Shown: positions 1-9,164, counted from the stretch's first letter. The stretch: 64,000 bases of DNA from Curtobacterium sp. ISL-83 (GCF_018613895.1 NZ_JAGGPH010000007.1:682001-746000); one strand, 5' to 3'. Notes: generated by a model from the letters alone, not told the origin. Program-made: numbers and translations.

Positions 1-1410
1 GACCTCGGCGAGCTCCGTCCACAGGTGCGCGAACGACGCCGCACCGTCGAGCAGCATCCGCAGGTCCACGCTCTCGTCGCTGGAGTGCCAGTGGTCCTCC
101 GGCAGCCCGGTCCCGATGAACAGGATCGGGACGTCGAACTTCCGGGACAACAGGTCGGCCGGTCCACCGCCCGCGTTGCCCATCCGCCCCGCGGTCTCGG
201 TGCCGTGCCCGAGCTCCATCGCGCGCACCAGGGCGTCCAGTTCGGCACCGGGCGGCGTGACGTAGGGGTCCTGCCCGGTCTCCTCGGGGATGTCGAGCTC
301 GTAGGTCACGCCCTCCGGCATGGTGTCCGCCACGAACGCGCGGAGCTGTTCGGCGACGGCGTGCACCCGCTGGCCCGGGACCGTGCGGATGCTGATCTCC
401 GCCTTCGCCTCACGCGGGATGACCGCGCGGGGGAAGCCGGTGGGGTCGCCGGCGAGCAGGGTCAGCACCTCGATCGCGGGGCGGGCCCAGAGACGTTCCT
501 CGACGGTGTACCCCGCTTCGCCGGTGATCGCGCGGGTCTCGGTGCGCTCGATCCAGACGTCGGCGTCGAAGTCGAGCGCGTCCAGCTCGGCCCGACGGGT
601 GTCGGTCAGTTCGTCGACGTCCTCGAGGAAGCCGGGGATCGTGATGCGCCCGTCGTCGTCGTGCATCGCCGCGAGGACGGTGACGAGCGCGTGCACCGGG
701 TTCGGCGCGGGGCCGGAGGTCGCCCCGCTGTGCACGTCGCGCGCGGGCCCGGTGACGGTGAGGGTGGCTCCGGTCATGCCGCGCATCGACGTGACGACCG
801 CCGGGTTGCCGCCCTTCCACTGGAGCGTGTCGGAGAACACGATGACGTCGCACGCGAGCCGCTCCCGCTCGGCGTCGAGCAGGTCCGCGAAGTGGCTGGA
901 GCCGAGCTCCTCCTCGCCCTCGACGATGAACTTCAGGTTCACGGCGGGTGTGCCGTCGTGCTGCTCGAGGTGCGCGCGGAGCCCCCAGAGGTGGGCGAGG
1001 ACCTGCCCCTTCGCGTCCGACGCCCCGCGGCCGTACAGGCGTCCGTCGCGGAACACCGGCTCGAACGGCGACGTCTCCACCCACTCCTCGGGCTTCGCGT
1101 GCCGGACGTCGTGGTGGCTGTAGACCAGCACGGTCGGCAAGGCCGGGTCGACCAGCAGCTCGCCGTAGACCGTCGGTGCCGGGCCGGCGTGCAGCACCTC
1201 GGTCGTGATCCCGATCTCGCGCATCGCACCGACGAGCCACCGGGCCGAGCGCTCGACCTCGATGGCGCGCTCCGGCTGCGAGGCGACGGACGGGATCCGC
1301 ACCCACTCGCTGAGCTGACGGACCAGGTGTTCACGGTGCCGGTCGAGGTACTGGGCGACCTCCACGGCGCTGTTGTCGGGGTGGGTGCTGCTGGTGAGGG
1401 GGGCGGACAT
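1..1410 (-). CDS. M20 family metallopeptidase (dipeptidase), 3' end cut by window
   Basis: Cytoplasmic zinc-dependent di/oligopeptidase of the M20 (PepV/CNDP-like) family. The 470 visible residues cover most of such a protein; the C-terminus runs off the left edge. Seen: SVAS after the first helix, the metal motif SHHDV (H99, D101), GRGASDAKGQ with the bridging Asp132, and the catalytic pair in EGEEELGS (E166/E167), followed by the dimerisation domain and GNAGGGPADLL. ATG at 1410 is preceded by GGAG; a possible -10 (TACGGT) lies on the minus strand at 1445-1450. It reads in the same direction as cutC/M81/ROK but is separated from them by a 253-nt gap, so it may have its own promoter. It fits the neighbouring peptide importer as a cytosolic hydrolase. 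Exact substrate unknown. Confidence 0.88.
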   Translation of the reverse strand, partial: MSAPLTSSTHPDNSAVEVAQYLDRHREHLVRQLSEWVRIPSVASQPERAIEVERSARWLVGAMREIGITTEVLHAGPAPTVYGELLVDPALPTVLVYSHHDVRHAKPEEWVETSPFEPVFRDGRLYGRGASDAKGQVLAHLWGLRAHLEQHDGTPAVNLKFIVEGEEELGSSHFADLLDAERERLACDVIVFSDTLQWKGGNPAVVTSMRGMTGATLTVTGPARDVHSGATSGPAPNPVHALVTVLAAMHDDDGRITIPGFLEDVDELTDTRRAELDALDFDADVWIERTETRAITGEAGYTVEERLWARPAIEVLTLLAGDPTGFPRAVIPREAKAEISIRTVPGQRVHAVAEQLRAFVADTMPEGVTYELDIPEETGQDPYVTPPGAELDALVRAMELGHGTETAGRMGNAGGGPADLLSRKFDVPILFIGTGLPEDHWHSSDESVDLRMLLDGAASFAHLWTELAEV

Positions 1411-1663
1411 GCGAGGCTCCGATCGGTGGCGTGTCGTGGTGCCGACCGTAGGAGCGGGGCGCTGCGCGCCGTCGGGGATTGGCCTGGAGGCGCGGCGCGC
1501 GTCCGGCACACCGGTCACGATGCGATGGTGCCGAGCCGCAACCCGCGGTCGCTCCGTGCGTCGTCCGTCGGCGGAGTGCGGCCGGTCGCGTCAGGGGCGG
1601 TGGTCGTCGTGCCCCGCCGGTGTGTGGAGCGTCGCGATCGACGGTGCGCGACGAGTCGTGCCG
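1411..1663. other. Gap between M20 peptidase and cutC
   Basis: No convincing gene. It contains the minus-strand promoter region of the M20 gene and, at 1484-1496, an isolated half copy of the window's dispersed palindrome (CTGGAGGCGCGG). No complementary second arm was found, so it is unlikely to terminate transcription from either side. Confidence 0.5.
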
Positions 1664-2407
1664 TCAGCCGTCGAGCGCGCGCCGTGCCGCGGCGACGACC
1701 TCGGCGTCCGTCACGAAGTGCGCCGACCCGTCGTCCCCCGCGCCCATCGGGACGCCCGCGTGCGTGCCGACCGCTGCGGCGCGCTTCGCCGACAGGTGCA
1801 CGGCGGCCGCTCCGGTGGCGACGAGTGTGCTGATGTCGGCGGGGATGACCCCTGCGCCGGCCATCACCTGCACCGGCCCCGCGGCCTGCACCATCCGCGC
1901 GATCGTCCGCGCACCGGCGGCCGCGGTCGGGGCACCCCCGGAGGTGAGGACGCGGGTGAACCCGAGGTCGGCGAGCAACGCGACGGCCGCGACCGGATCG
2001 GCCGCGTGGTCGATCGCGCGGTGCAGGGTGACCTCGGCGGTCGGGGTGACGGACCGGGCGGCGTCGACGAAGCGTCGGAGCGCGTCCTCGTCGAGGGTCC
2101 GGTCCGGGCGCAGGGCACCCACGACGACGCCGGCTGCACCAGAGCGCAGGACCGTCCGGACCTCGCGCTCCATGAGCTCGACCTCGTCACGGTCGTGCAC
2201 GAACCCACCGGGCCGGCAGCGCACGAGGGCATGCGCGGGGATGCCCGTCTCGTGGGTCATCTCGACGAGGGCCTGCGACGGGGTGAGGCCGCCGAGCTCG
2301 AGGCCGACGCAGAGCTCGACGCGGTCCGCACCGCCGTCCCGGGCGACGACCGCCCCGGCCGGTGCGGTCACCGCGATCTCGAGTGCGACGGGGACGGGAC
2401 GGGTCAT
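1664..2407 (-). CDS. cutC: CutC family protein
   Basis: TIM-barrel protein of the CutC family, historically linked to copper homeostasis, although its enzymatic role is not settled. 247 residues, the normal length. Seen: the N-terminal family signature GGADRVELC followed by GGLTPS, then VRCRPGGF and a terminal barrel strand region with VMAGAGV. The ATG at 2407 overlaps the stop of the upstream M81 peptidase by 4 nt, so the two are translationally coupled in a ROK-M81-cutC operon. Given this context, a role in handling a sugar- or peptide-derived intermediate is at least as plausible as copper handling; that is inference. Confidence 0.85.
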   Translation of the reverse strand: MTRPVPVALEIAVTAPAGAVVARDGGADRVELCVGLELGGLTPSQALVEMTHETGIPAHALVRCRPGGFVHDRDEVELMEREVRTVLRSGAAGVVVGALRPDRTLDEDALRRFVDAARSVTPTAEVTLHRAIDHAADPVAAVALLADLGFTRVLTSGGAPTAAAGARTIARMVQAAGPVQVMAGAGVIPADISTLVATGAAAVHLSAKRAAAVGTHAGVPMGAGDDGSAHFVTDAEVVAAARRALDG

Positions 2408-3954
2408 GCGGGGTCTCCGAGGGGTTCGGTGGAGGCGGGCACGATCCGGGCGGTGAGGTCCGGGGCCACCGGGAACACTCGATCGTAGGGGAACATCGGT
2501 CGCTCGATCCTGTGGTGACCGAGGCGCTCCAGGTCCTGGTCGACCCCGCCGGGCGTCAGGGCGAGCATCCAGTCCGCGGCCATCGCGAACAGCTCCGGCT
2601 CCAGGTACCCGATCTTCACGATGACGACGTCGGCCACCCGCGGCGCGAGGTCGAGGTCGGTGAAGTCGTGCTCGTGGTGGTACGGCTTGCGGTACCGCGT
2701 GAGGATCGCGTGCACGCTGCCCACCCGCAGGACCACCTCGGTCTCGGCGTCCCGGTCCCCGTGCTTGATCGCGTGCACCCGACCCGTCATCGTGATCGGT
2801 CCGGCGTGCACGTCGTCCACCTCGGCGCCCGCGGTGACCGTGATCACGGCACCCACTCCGGCAGCGACCGCCGCGTCCACCGCGGCCGGGCCAGGGACGC
2901 TGGCGTAGATGACGGTCGGGCCGTCCGGGTCCTGGAACTCGGGCCGCGCGAGCACCTGCGTGAGCCCCCACGTCATGTCACCCGAACCGCCGGCGGTGGG
3001 GTTGTCGCCCGAGTCGGAGACGAAGTACGGATGCGCGGCTCCCGGTGCGATGGCGGCGTCGAGGCACTCCTCGAACGAGCCCGTCGGCGCGACGAACACG
3101 AAGTCCTCGCGGGCGTCCCAGAAGGCCCTCGCGAGCCGTTCGGCACCGGCGGCGACCGCGGCGGTGTCCCACCCGGTGACGACGGTCACGGCACGGTCGC
3201 GCGGCTGGTCGGCCCAGGCGTACCCGACCCAGATCGCGGCGTCGAGCACGCCCTCGGTCGCCTCGACCTCGGGCACCATCGCGTACAGGGAGGCCGCGGG
3301 CTCGATCCGCGTCGACGTCTGCTCGCCGGGGAGCAGGACCGGGATCGGGATCCAGGCCTTGACGGGACGCCGGGACCCGGCGGGACGGGTCGTGAGCACG
3401 TCCACGAGGTTGCGGACGGCGCGCTCCTTGGTCTCGAGGGCGTCCTCGTGCGGGGCCATCCGGTAGCAGGTGACCAGGTCGACCTGGTGTGCGAGTTCCT
3501 GGGTGACGTTGCCGTGCAGGTCCATCGACGCCGACACGATGACGTCCGGTCCGATCACCGCGCGGATGCGGGTGAGCAGTTCGGTCTCGGCGTCGTCGAA
3601 CCCCTCCACCACCATCGCGCCGTGGATGTCGTACCAGAGGCCGTCGACGTGCGTCTCGTCGACGATCACCCGCAGTCGTTCGACGATCTCGCCGGCGAGT
3701 TCCTCGAAGGACTCCCGCGGCACGATCCCGCCGGGCAGCGCGTGGCCGATGAGCGCGCCCCGGAACTCGGCGGCCGCAGCGAGGGGCGTCCCGGGGTGCA
3801 GGAACTCGTACCGCGCCACGACCTCGTCGCCGCGGTCCGGGTGGAACGCCGGCGCGAGGGTCCTGGTCGGGGTGAAGGTCGACGTCTCGATGGCGAGCCC
3901 GGCGATCGCGATGACGGGGCGTCGTGCCGTGGGCGGGGTGGGACGGTCAGACAC
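2404..3954 (-). CDS. M81 family metallopeptidase (MlrC/microcystinase C-like)
   Basis: Putative zinc peptidase related to MlrC, which cleaves the linear tetrapeptide from microcystin degradation. 516 residues. Seen: IAGLAIETSTFTP at the N-terminus, DIHGAMVVEGFDDAE and SASMDLHGNV (likely metal ligands), FVSDSGDNPTAGGSGD, and the C-terminal MlrC domain containing VVIVKIGYLEP. GTG at 3954 is chosen because it overlaps the ROK gene by 8 nt and gives the family N-terminus; a longer reading frame upstream lies inside the ROK gene. Members of this family often sit beside dipeptide ABC transporters, as here. The true substrate is unknown; microcystin is not implied. Confidence 0.85.
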   Translation of the reverse strand: MSDRPTPPTARRPVIAIAGLAIETSTFTPTRTLAPAFHPDRGDEVVARYEFLHPGTPLAAAAEFRGALIGHALPGGIVPRESFEELAGEIVERLRVIVDETHVDGLWYDIHGAMVVEGFDDAETELLTRIRAVIGPDVIVSASMDLHGNVTQELAHQVDLVTCYRMAPHEDALETKERAVRNLVDVLTTRPAGSRRPVKAWIPIPVLLPGEQTSTRIEPAASLYAMVPEVEATEGVLDAAIWVGYAWADQPRDRAVTVVTGWDTAAVAAGAERLARAFWDAREDFVFVAPTGSFEECLDAAIAPGAAHPYFVSDSGDNPTAGGSGDMTWGLTQVLARPEFQDPDGPTVIYASVPGPAAVDAAVAAGVGAVITVTAGAEVDDVHAGPITMTGRVHAIKHGDRDAETEVVLRVGSVHAILTRYRKPYHHEHDFTDLDLAPRVADVVIVKIGYLEPELFAMAADWMLALTPGGVDQDLERLGHHRIERPMFPYDRVFPVAPDLTARIVPASTEPLGDPA

Positions 3955-5131
3955 GGACGCTCCTGTTCCTGGTGGTGGACTGCGGGATGGGGGTGGCCAG
4001 TTCCTCGAGCGACGCGGCCAGGCCCCGCTGCAACGCGAACTGCCCGGCACCGACGAGCCCGGCGTCCGCGCCGAGGGACACCGGCTCGATGGCGAGGTGC
4101 TGCGTCATGAGCGGGTGGCAGCTCTCGTACAACTGGCTGCGCACGGCCGCGATGAAGGGGTCGAGGGTCGACAGGATGCCGCCGAGGTAGACGGCATCCG
4201 GGTTGAAGAAGTTCACGTTCGCGGCGACCACCTCGCCGAGGTACCGACCCGCGAGCCGGACGGCACGGGTGGTCTCGGGGTGCGCGTCCGATGCGAGCCG
4301 CACGACGTCCGCCGTGGAGGACACGTCGACGCCCGCCTCGCGCAGGATCCGCACGAGCGCGGCGCCGGACGCCACGGTCTCCAGGCACCCGGTGTTGCCG
4401 CAGGAGCACGGGGTCTCACCGGCGGCGTCGATCCGGACGTGGGTGATGTCCCCGGCCGCCCCGGTCGATCCCCGGTACAGCCGCCCGTCGATCACGATCC
4501 CGGCACCGATCGCCGAGCCGGCCTTGATCGTGATGGTCTGCCGTCGTGCCGCTGGCTGCACGGTCTGCTCGCCGGCGGCCATGCAGTTCGCGTCGTTGTC
4601 CACGATCGCGGCCATCCCGAAGCGGTTCGTCAACCAGTCGGCGACGGGGAACCCGTTCCACCCCGGCATCCGGCTGGGCAGGTCGACCACGCCGGCCTGC
4701 ACGTCGACCGGGCCCGGCAGGCTCAGGCCCACGCCGCGCAGTCCGGCTCGACCGCGGTCGTCCGCGAGCCCCTCGAGCAGCGCCGCCAGGCGCTCGAGCG
4801 CTGCCACCGGACCGTCGGCGAGCGCGAACGGGACGTTCGCGACGGACTCGAGCGCGCCTCCCGGCAGCACGATCCCGATGCGCGCGTGGCCACCGCCCAG
4901 GTCGGCGGCGACCGCGTACTCGTCGGCGCCGCCGATCCGCAGCACCTTGCGTGGGCGTCCGCCGGTGGAGACGTCGGTGCCCTCCTCAGCCAGGATCCCG
5001 TGGTCGAGCAACTGCGCGACGACGTGCGACACCGTCGACGGGGCGGCACCGAGCAGCTGCGCGATCTCGGTGCGGCTCGTGGCCTGACCGGACGCGACGA
5101 GCTCGAGCACGCGGGCACTGAGGTCCGGCAT
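3947..5131 (-). CDS. ROK family transcriptional repressor
   Basis: NagC/XylR-type regulator, 394 residues. Residues about 10-65 form a winged helix-turn-helix (SRTEIAQLLGAAPSTVSHV); the rest is a ROK sugar-binding domain with the zinc-type motif CSCGNTGCLE and VDNDANCMA. The N-terminal DNA-binding domain separates it from the ROK kinase at the other end of this locus. ATG at 5131 has a strong site (GGAGAAAG); an upstream ATG at 5194 lacks one. It is the first gene of the minus-strand operon and is divergent from the peptide-binding protein gene, so it probably controls both directions from 5132-5360. Likely effector: a sugar or sugar derivative brought in by the transporter (inference). Confidence 0.88.
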   Translation of the reverse strand: MPDLSARVLELVASGQATSRTEIAQLLGAAPSTVSHVVAQLLDHGILAEEGTDVSTGGRPRKVLRIGGADEYAVAADLGGGHARIGIVLPGGALESVANVPFALADGPVAALERLAALLEGLADDRGRAGLRGVGLSLPGPVDVQAGVVDLPSRMPGWNGFPVADWLTNRFGMAAIVDNDANCMAAGEQTVQPAARRQTITIKAGSAIGAGIVIDGRLYRGSTGAAGDITHVRIDAAGETPCSCGNTGCLETVASGAALVRILREAGVDVSSTADVVRLASDAHPETTRAVRLAGRYLGEVVAANVNFFNPDAVYLGGILSTLDPFIAAVRSQLYESCHPLMTQHLAIEPVSLGADAGLVGAGQFALQRGLAASLEELATPIPQSTTRNRSVRV

Positions 5132-5360
5132 GACTTTCTCCAATACGGGCGGAAGGGCGGTCGAGGTGCCCGTCTCCGCCGAGCCTACGGGCATGCAGCA
5201 GCCGAGACGCCTTTCGTTCGATCGGCAGTAACACAGTTTTTACACGGGGATGTTTGTTTTTCCAACGGCTTTGGTCCTTGACTGTCCCCGTGCCGATCGG
5301 CACACCTCGTGCTCCACCCCCCCCGAGACCCCCGCACTCCACGCACAAGGAGACACCGTC
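5132..5360. promoter_or_regulatory. Divergent control region, ROK repressor / ABC transporter
   Basis: AT-rich for this genome, with T-tracts at 5235-5241 and 5255-5262. On the plus strand TTGACT (5278-5283) is a good -35, followed by a perfect 14-bp palindrome GTGCCGATCGGCAC (5290-5303) where a repressor would block polymerase. A minus-strand promoter for the ROK gene is plausible in the T-tract part. The palindrome is the best operator candidate for the ROK protein encoded next door. Confidence 0.6.
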
Positions 5361-7157
5361 ATGACCAAGCCCCGTCGCTGGGCCCTCCTCACCGGAGCAG
5401 CGCTCGCGGTGAGCGCCCTGCTCGCCGGCTGTTCCGGCGGCGGCAACGCCACCTCGAACACGAAGTCCGACGAGCTCAACTACGCCCTCCCCGCGAACTT
5501 CACGCCGAACTGGATCCTGCCGATCGGCACCGCCGCGCACCTGAACACGAACAACGGCTCGATCGCACAGTCGCTGTACGAGCCCCTCGTCGCGTACGAC
5601 GGCTCCACGGGCAAGATCGCCTGGAACAAGGCCGGCTCGGTCGCGACCGACGCGAAGTTCGCCGCCGACGGCAAGAGCGTCACCGTCACGCTGGGGGACC
5701 GGCACTGGTCCGACGGCAAGCCGATCACCAGCCGCGACGTGCAGTTCTGGTTCAACCTCATCAAGGCGAACAAGGACCAGTGGGGGTCCTACTCCGAGGG
5801 CAAGGCGCCGGACAACTGGACGTCGTTCAAGGCCGACGACGCCACGCACTTCACGATCACGTTCGACAAGTCCTACAACGCCGACTGGATGCTCGCCAAC
5901 CAGCTGAGCCACATCATCCCGCTGCCGCAGCACGCCTGGGACAAGACCGGTGCCAGCGCGACGGTCTCCGACGCCGACGAGACGACCGCCGGCGCGAAGC
6001 AGGTGTGGAAGTACCTCAACACCGCCGCGGGCAAGATCTCGACGTACGCCACCGACGACCTGTGGAAGACCATCTCCGGCCCCTACGGTGTGAAGACCTT
6101 CACGACGGCGGGCAAGGTCACCCTGACGGCCAACACGAAGTACGACGGCGGTGAGAAGCCGTCCATCGCGACGGTGAACCTGCTGCCGTTCACGACCGCC
6201 GACGCCGAGGTCAACGCGGTCCGCTCCGGCGAGGTCGACTACGGGTACATCAACGCGACCGACATGGACCAGAAGTCGTCGTTCACGCAGAAGGGGTACG
6301 ACGTCAAGCCGTGGACCGGGTGGGCGATCACGTACATGCCGTACAACTTCAACAACCCCACGATGGGTGCCGTCTTCAAGCAGCTGTACGCCCGTCAGGC
6401 CGTCCAGATGTCGATCGACCAGACCAGCCTGTCCAAGGTGGTCTTCAACGGCACCGCCACGTCGACCTACGGTCCGATCCCGCAGGCCCAGGCGTCCGAC
6501 TACGTCTCGGACGTGCAGAAGGGCAACCCGTACCCGTTCAGCACGAAGAAGGCGAAGGCGCTGCTCACCAGCCACGGCTGGGCCGAGCAGGGCGGCACGA
6601 TGGTCTGCACCGACCCGGGGACGTCCGCCAGCCAGTGCGGTGAGGGCGTCAAGCAGGGCACGAAGTTCACCATGGGCGTCCTGTCGCAGTCCGGCTCGTC
6701 CGTGACCGACAACATGATGAGCGCGATCCAGTCCTCGCTCGCCAAGACCGGCATCGGCTTCACGATCAAGACCGCCCCGGTCTCGAGCGTCCTGTCGCAG
6801 ACCCCGACCTGCAAGTCGACCGAGGCCAGCTGCGACTGGGACCTGTCGTTCTTCGGCACCGCGGGCAGCTGGTACTTCCCGGCCTACCCGACGGGTGAGT
6901 CGCTGTTCTCGACCGCCGGTTCGGCGAACTTCGGCAGCTACTCGAACAAGCAGGTCGACGCGCTCATCGACGCGACGACGACCTCGACCAACGCCACCGC
7001 GGTGCAGGACTACAGCGCAGCGGTCGCGAAGGACCTGCCCGTCATCTGGCTGCCCAGCCCGGACTACCAGATCTCGGTCGTCAAGCAGGGGCTGACCGGG
7101 TTCGAGCAGGACTCGCTCGCGAACTTCCACCCCGCGCAGTGGAAGTGGAGCAAGTGA
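5361..7157 (+). CDS. ABC transporter substrate-binding lipoprotein, family 5 (peptide)
   Basis: Extracytoplasmic binding protein of the oligopeptide/dipeptide/nickel class (SBP_bac_5), 598 residues. Residues 1-24 are a lipoprotein signal ending in a lipobox (LLAGC, Cys24), so it is anchored on the outer face of the membrane. Hallmarks: YEPLVAYDGSTGKIAW near the N-terminus, SDGKPITSRDVQFWFNL, and the late region YSNKQVDALIDA. The start has AGGAGA 8 nt upstream. First gene of the transporter operon; a palindromic hairpin at 7175-7221 follows it, which may lower expression of the permeases relative to the more abundant binding protein. Ligand cannot be read from sequence; peptides or amino-sugar peptides fit the neighbours. 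Confidence 0.93.
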   Translation: MTKPRRWALLTGAALAVSALLAGCSGGGNATSNTKSDELNYALPANFTPNWILPIGTAAHLNTNNGSIAQSLYEPLVAYDGSTGKIAWNKAGSVATDAKFAADGKSVTVTLGDRHWSDGKPITSRDVQFWFNLIKANKDQWGSYSEGKAPDNWTSFKADDATHFTITFDKSYNADWMLANQLSHIIPLPQHAWDKTGASATVSDADETTAGAKQVWKYLNTAAGKISTYATDDLWKTISGPYGVKTFTTAGKVTLTANTKYDGGEKPSIATVNLLPFTTADAEVNAVRSGEVDYGYINATDMDQKSSFTQKGYDVKPWTGWAITYMPYNFNNPTMGAVFKQLYARQAVQMSIDQTSLSKVVFNGTATSTYGPIPQAQASDYVSDVQKGNPYPFSTKKAKALLTSHGWAEQGGTMVCTDPGTSASQCGEGVKQGTKFTMGVLSQSGSSVTDNMMSAIQSSLAKTGIGFTIKTAPVSSVLSQTPTCKSTEASCDWDLSFFGTAGSWYFPAYPTGESLFSTAGSANFGSYSNKQVDALIDATTTSTNATAVQDYSAAVAKDLPVIWLPSPDYQISVVKQGLTGFEQDSLANFHPAQWKWSK

Positions 7158-7174
7158 GCCGCTGACGCGACCAC

Positions 7175-7221
7175 GGACTGGAGGCGCGGCGCGGGTCCGA
7201 CGCGCATCGCGCCTCCCGTCC
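7175..7221 (+). terminator. Intra-operon hairpin of the GGAGGCGCGG repeat family
   Basis: Arms 7175-7188 and 7208-7221 (GGACTGGAGGCGCG / CGCGCCTCCCGTCC) pair with one mismatch around a 19-nt loop. It lies between the binding protein and the first permease, with no U-tract. It could be a partial terminator or an mRNA-stabilising stem. Confidence 0.6.
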
Positions 7222-7255
7222 GTCCCATCTCCACCATCCCGACGACGGAAGCAGC

Positions 7256-8215
7256 ATGACCACAGCTCTCTACCTCACCCGGCGGGTGCTCCAGGCCGTC
7301 GCGGTGATCCTCATCGTCACGATCGTCGTGTTCTGCCTGCTGCACGCCCTGCCCGGCGGACCGGCCCGCGGCGTGCTCGGCGTCTCGGCGACACCGGCGC
7401 AGATCACCGCGTTCAACCAGGCTCAGGGGCTCGACCAGCCGCTGCCCGTGCAGTACCTGCGGTTCCTCGGACGGCTGCTCAGCGGTGACCTCGGGACCTC
7501 GTACACGCTCAACGAGCCGGTCTCGCAGCTCATCGCCGAGCGCCTCCCGAAGACGCTCGTCCTGACCGGGATGTCCGCCGTCATCGGGCTCGTCATCGCG
7601 ATCCCCGTCGGCATGCGGCAGGCGGCCCGTCGCAACGGAGCGGTCGACTACGCCGCCACCGCCCTGGCGTTCGTCTTCTACTCGACGCCCGCGTTCTTCC
7701 TCGGGCTCATCCTGATCATCGTGTTCAGCCAGCAGCTGCCGTGGCTGCCGTCGCAGGCGCCGAGCGGCACGACCCTCGCCGAGGTGTTCCAGGACCCCGC
7801 CGGACTCGTGCTGCCGGTCGTGACCGGGGCGCTCGCGATGATCGCGGTGTTCAGCCGGTACATGCGGGCCTCCACGCTCGAGAACCTGCAGGAGGACTAC
7901 GTCCGCACCGCCCGGGCCGGTGGCGCCTCGACCGCGACGATCCTGCGGCGGCACGTGTTCCGGAACTCGCTCACCCCGGTCGTCGCGATGCTCGGGTACT
8001 ACCTGCCCGTCCTGTTCGGCGGGGCGCTCGTGACCGAGCAGCTGTTCAACTACCCCGGCATGGGGCTCCTGTTCTGGAACGCGGCGCAGACGTCGGACTA
8101 CCCGACGCTGCTCGGGTGCGTGCTGGTGATCTCCATCGCGACCGTCATCGGCACGCTGCTCGCCGACGTGGCGCAGTCCTTGATCGACCCGCGAGTGAAG
8201 GCAGGCCGCGCATGA
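7256..8215 (+). CDS. ABC transporter permease (DppB/OppB type)
   Basis: Integral membrane permease of a peptide importer, 319 residues, about six membrane helices. The N-terminus (RRVLQAVAVILIVTIVVFCL) is the typical first helix of DppB proteins, followed by the periplasmic segment with DQPLPVQYLRFLGRLLSGDLG, which is diagnostic of this subfamily. The ATP-binding-protein contact loop is visible near RAGGASTATILRRHVFRNSL. ATG at 7256 has a modest site (GACGGAAG). The stop overlaps the start of a 20-codon frame which in turn overlaps the next permease, see 8212-8274. Confidence 0.93.
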   Translation: MTTALYLTRRVLQAVAVILIVTIVVFCLLHALPGGPARGVLGVSATPAQITAFNQAQGLDQPLPVQYLRFLGRLLSGDLGTSYTLNEPVSQLIAERLPKTLVLTGMSAVIGLVIAIPVGMRQAARRNGAVDYAATALAFVFYSTPAFFLGLILIIVFSQQLPWLPSQAPSGTTLAEVFQDPAGLVLPVVTGALAMIAVFSRYMRASTLENLQEDYVRTARAGGASTATILRRHVFRNSLTPVVAMLGYYLPVLFGGALVTEQLFNYPGMGLLFWNAAQTSDYPTLLGCVLVISIATVIGTLLADVAQSLIDPRVKAGRA

Positions 8216-8274
8216 CGATGGCATCCCAGATCGACACTGCATCCACCTCCGACGTGAAGGCGGGCCGCGCATGA
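8212..8274 (+). other. 20-codon linking frame created by a junction duplication
   Basis: An ATG overlapping the first permease stop (ATGA) opens a 20-residue frame (MTMASQIDTASTSDVKAGRA) whose own stop overlaps the start of the second permease (ATGA). The sequence GTGAAGG(C)(A/G)GGCCGCGCATGAC occurs twice, at 8195-8216 and 8254-8275, so the frame looks like a duplicated stop/start junction. It probably only couples translation; a functional peptide is doubtful. Confidence 0.35.
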
Positions 8275-9164
8275 CCACCGTCCAACTCGCCCCGGAAGCC
8301 CCGGGCGCACCGGTGACCGCCGCCGCCACCGGCTACCGCCTGGCCGCCCGCCGGTTCCGGCACAACACGCTCGCGGTGATCGGCCTCGTCGTCATCGTCG
8401 TGATCGTGCTGTTCTGCTTCGTCGGACCGTTCCTGTACCCGACCGACCAGACGCACACGCAGCTGTCCCAGGCGAACCTCGGCCCGAGCGGTGCGCACCT
8501 GCTCGGCACCGACGCCGTCGGCCACGACGTCCTCGGCCGCCTGATGTACGGCGGCAAGGTCTCGCTCATGGTCGGCATCGCGGCGGGTGTCCTCGCCACC
8601 GTCGTCGGCACGCTCTGGGGATCGATCGCCGGCTACGTCGGCGGTTGGGTCGACGCGGTGATGATGCGCATCGTCGACGCCGGCATCGCCATCCCGGCGC
8701 TGTTCATCCTGCTCGTCATCTCGGCGATCACCACCCCCGGCGTCGGAGGGCTCATCGTGATCCTCGGGTTCGTGTCGTGGCTCGTGCCCTCCCGCTTGAT
8801 CCGTGCCGAGACCCTGACGCTGAAGAACCGCGACTACGTCCTCACCCTGCGTGCGATCGGCGGATCCCACGCGCGCGCGATCGGCAAGCACCTGCTGCCG
8901 AACTCGGTGTCGACGATCGTCGTCGCCGCGACGTTCCAGGTCGCCGACGCGATCCTGCTCGTCGCCTACGTCTCCTACCTGGGGCTCGGTGTCCAGGCCC
9001 CGGCCACGGACTGGGGCGGCATGCTCTCGGCGGGACTCACCGCCGCCTACTCGGGACACTGGTGGCTCATCGTGCCGCCGGGTCTCGCCGTGATCCTCGT
9101 CGTCTGCGCCTTCAACGCGGTGGGCGACGGACTCCGGGACGCCTTCGACGTGAGGGGCCGCTGA
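8271..9164 (+). CDS. ABC transporter permease (DppC/OppC type)
   Basis: Second membrane permease of the peptide importer, 297 residues. It shows the DppC N-terminal pattern RFRHNTLAVIGLVVIVVIV, then GTDAVGHDVLGRLMYGGKVSL, which is the conserved motif after the first periplasmic domain, and the coupling-loop region RAIGGSHARAIGKHLLPNS. The start is coupled to the preceding 20-codon frame and its stop overlaps the ATPase gene by 1 nt. It forms a heterodimeric channel with the protein at 7256-8215. Confidence 0.93.
   Translation: MTTVQLAPEAPGAPVTAAATGYRLAARRFRHNTLAVIGLVVIVVIVLFCFVGPFLYPTDQTHTQLSQANLGPSGAHLLGTDAVGHDVLGRLMYGGKVSLMVGIAAGVLATVVGTLWGSIAGYVGGWVDAVMMRIVDAGIAIPALFILLVISAITTPGVGGLIVILGFVSWLVPSRLIRAETLTLKNRDYVLTLRAIGGSHARAIGKHLLPNSVSTIVVAATFQVADAILLVAYVSYLGLGVQAPATDWGGMLSAGLTAAYSGHWWLIVPPGLAVILVVCAFNAVGDGLRDAFDVRGR

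Noticed and set aside
25-1833. 600-codon plus-strand frame opposite the M20 gene
   Set aside because: Shadow of the peptidase; the minus strand carries all metal-binding motifs.
4986-7130. Long minus-strand open frame opposite the binding-protein gene
   Set aside because: Arg/Gly/Val-rich shadow typical of third-position GC bias; the plus-strand frame has a lipobox, family motifs and a ribosome site.
8212-8274. A genuine 20-residue peptide gene
   Set aside because: Explained more simply by duplication of the stop/start junction; no family or conservation evidence available.
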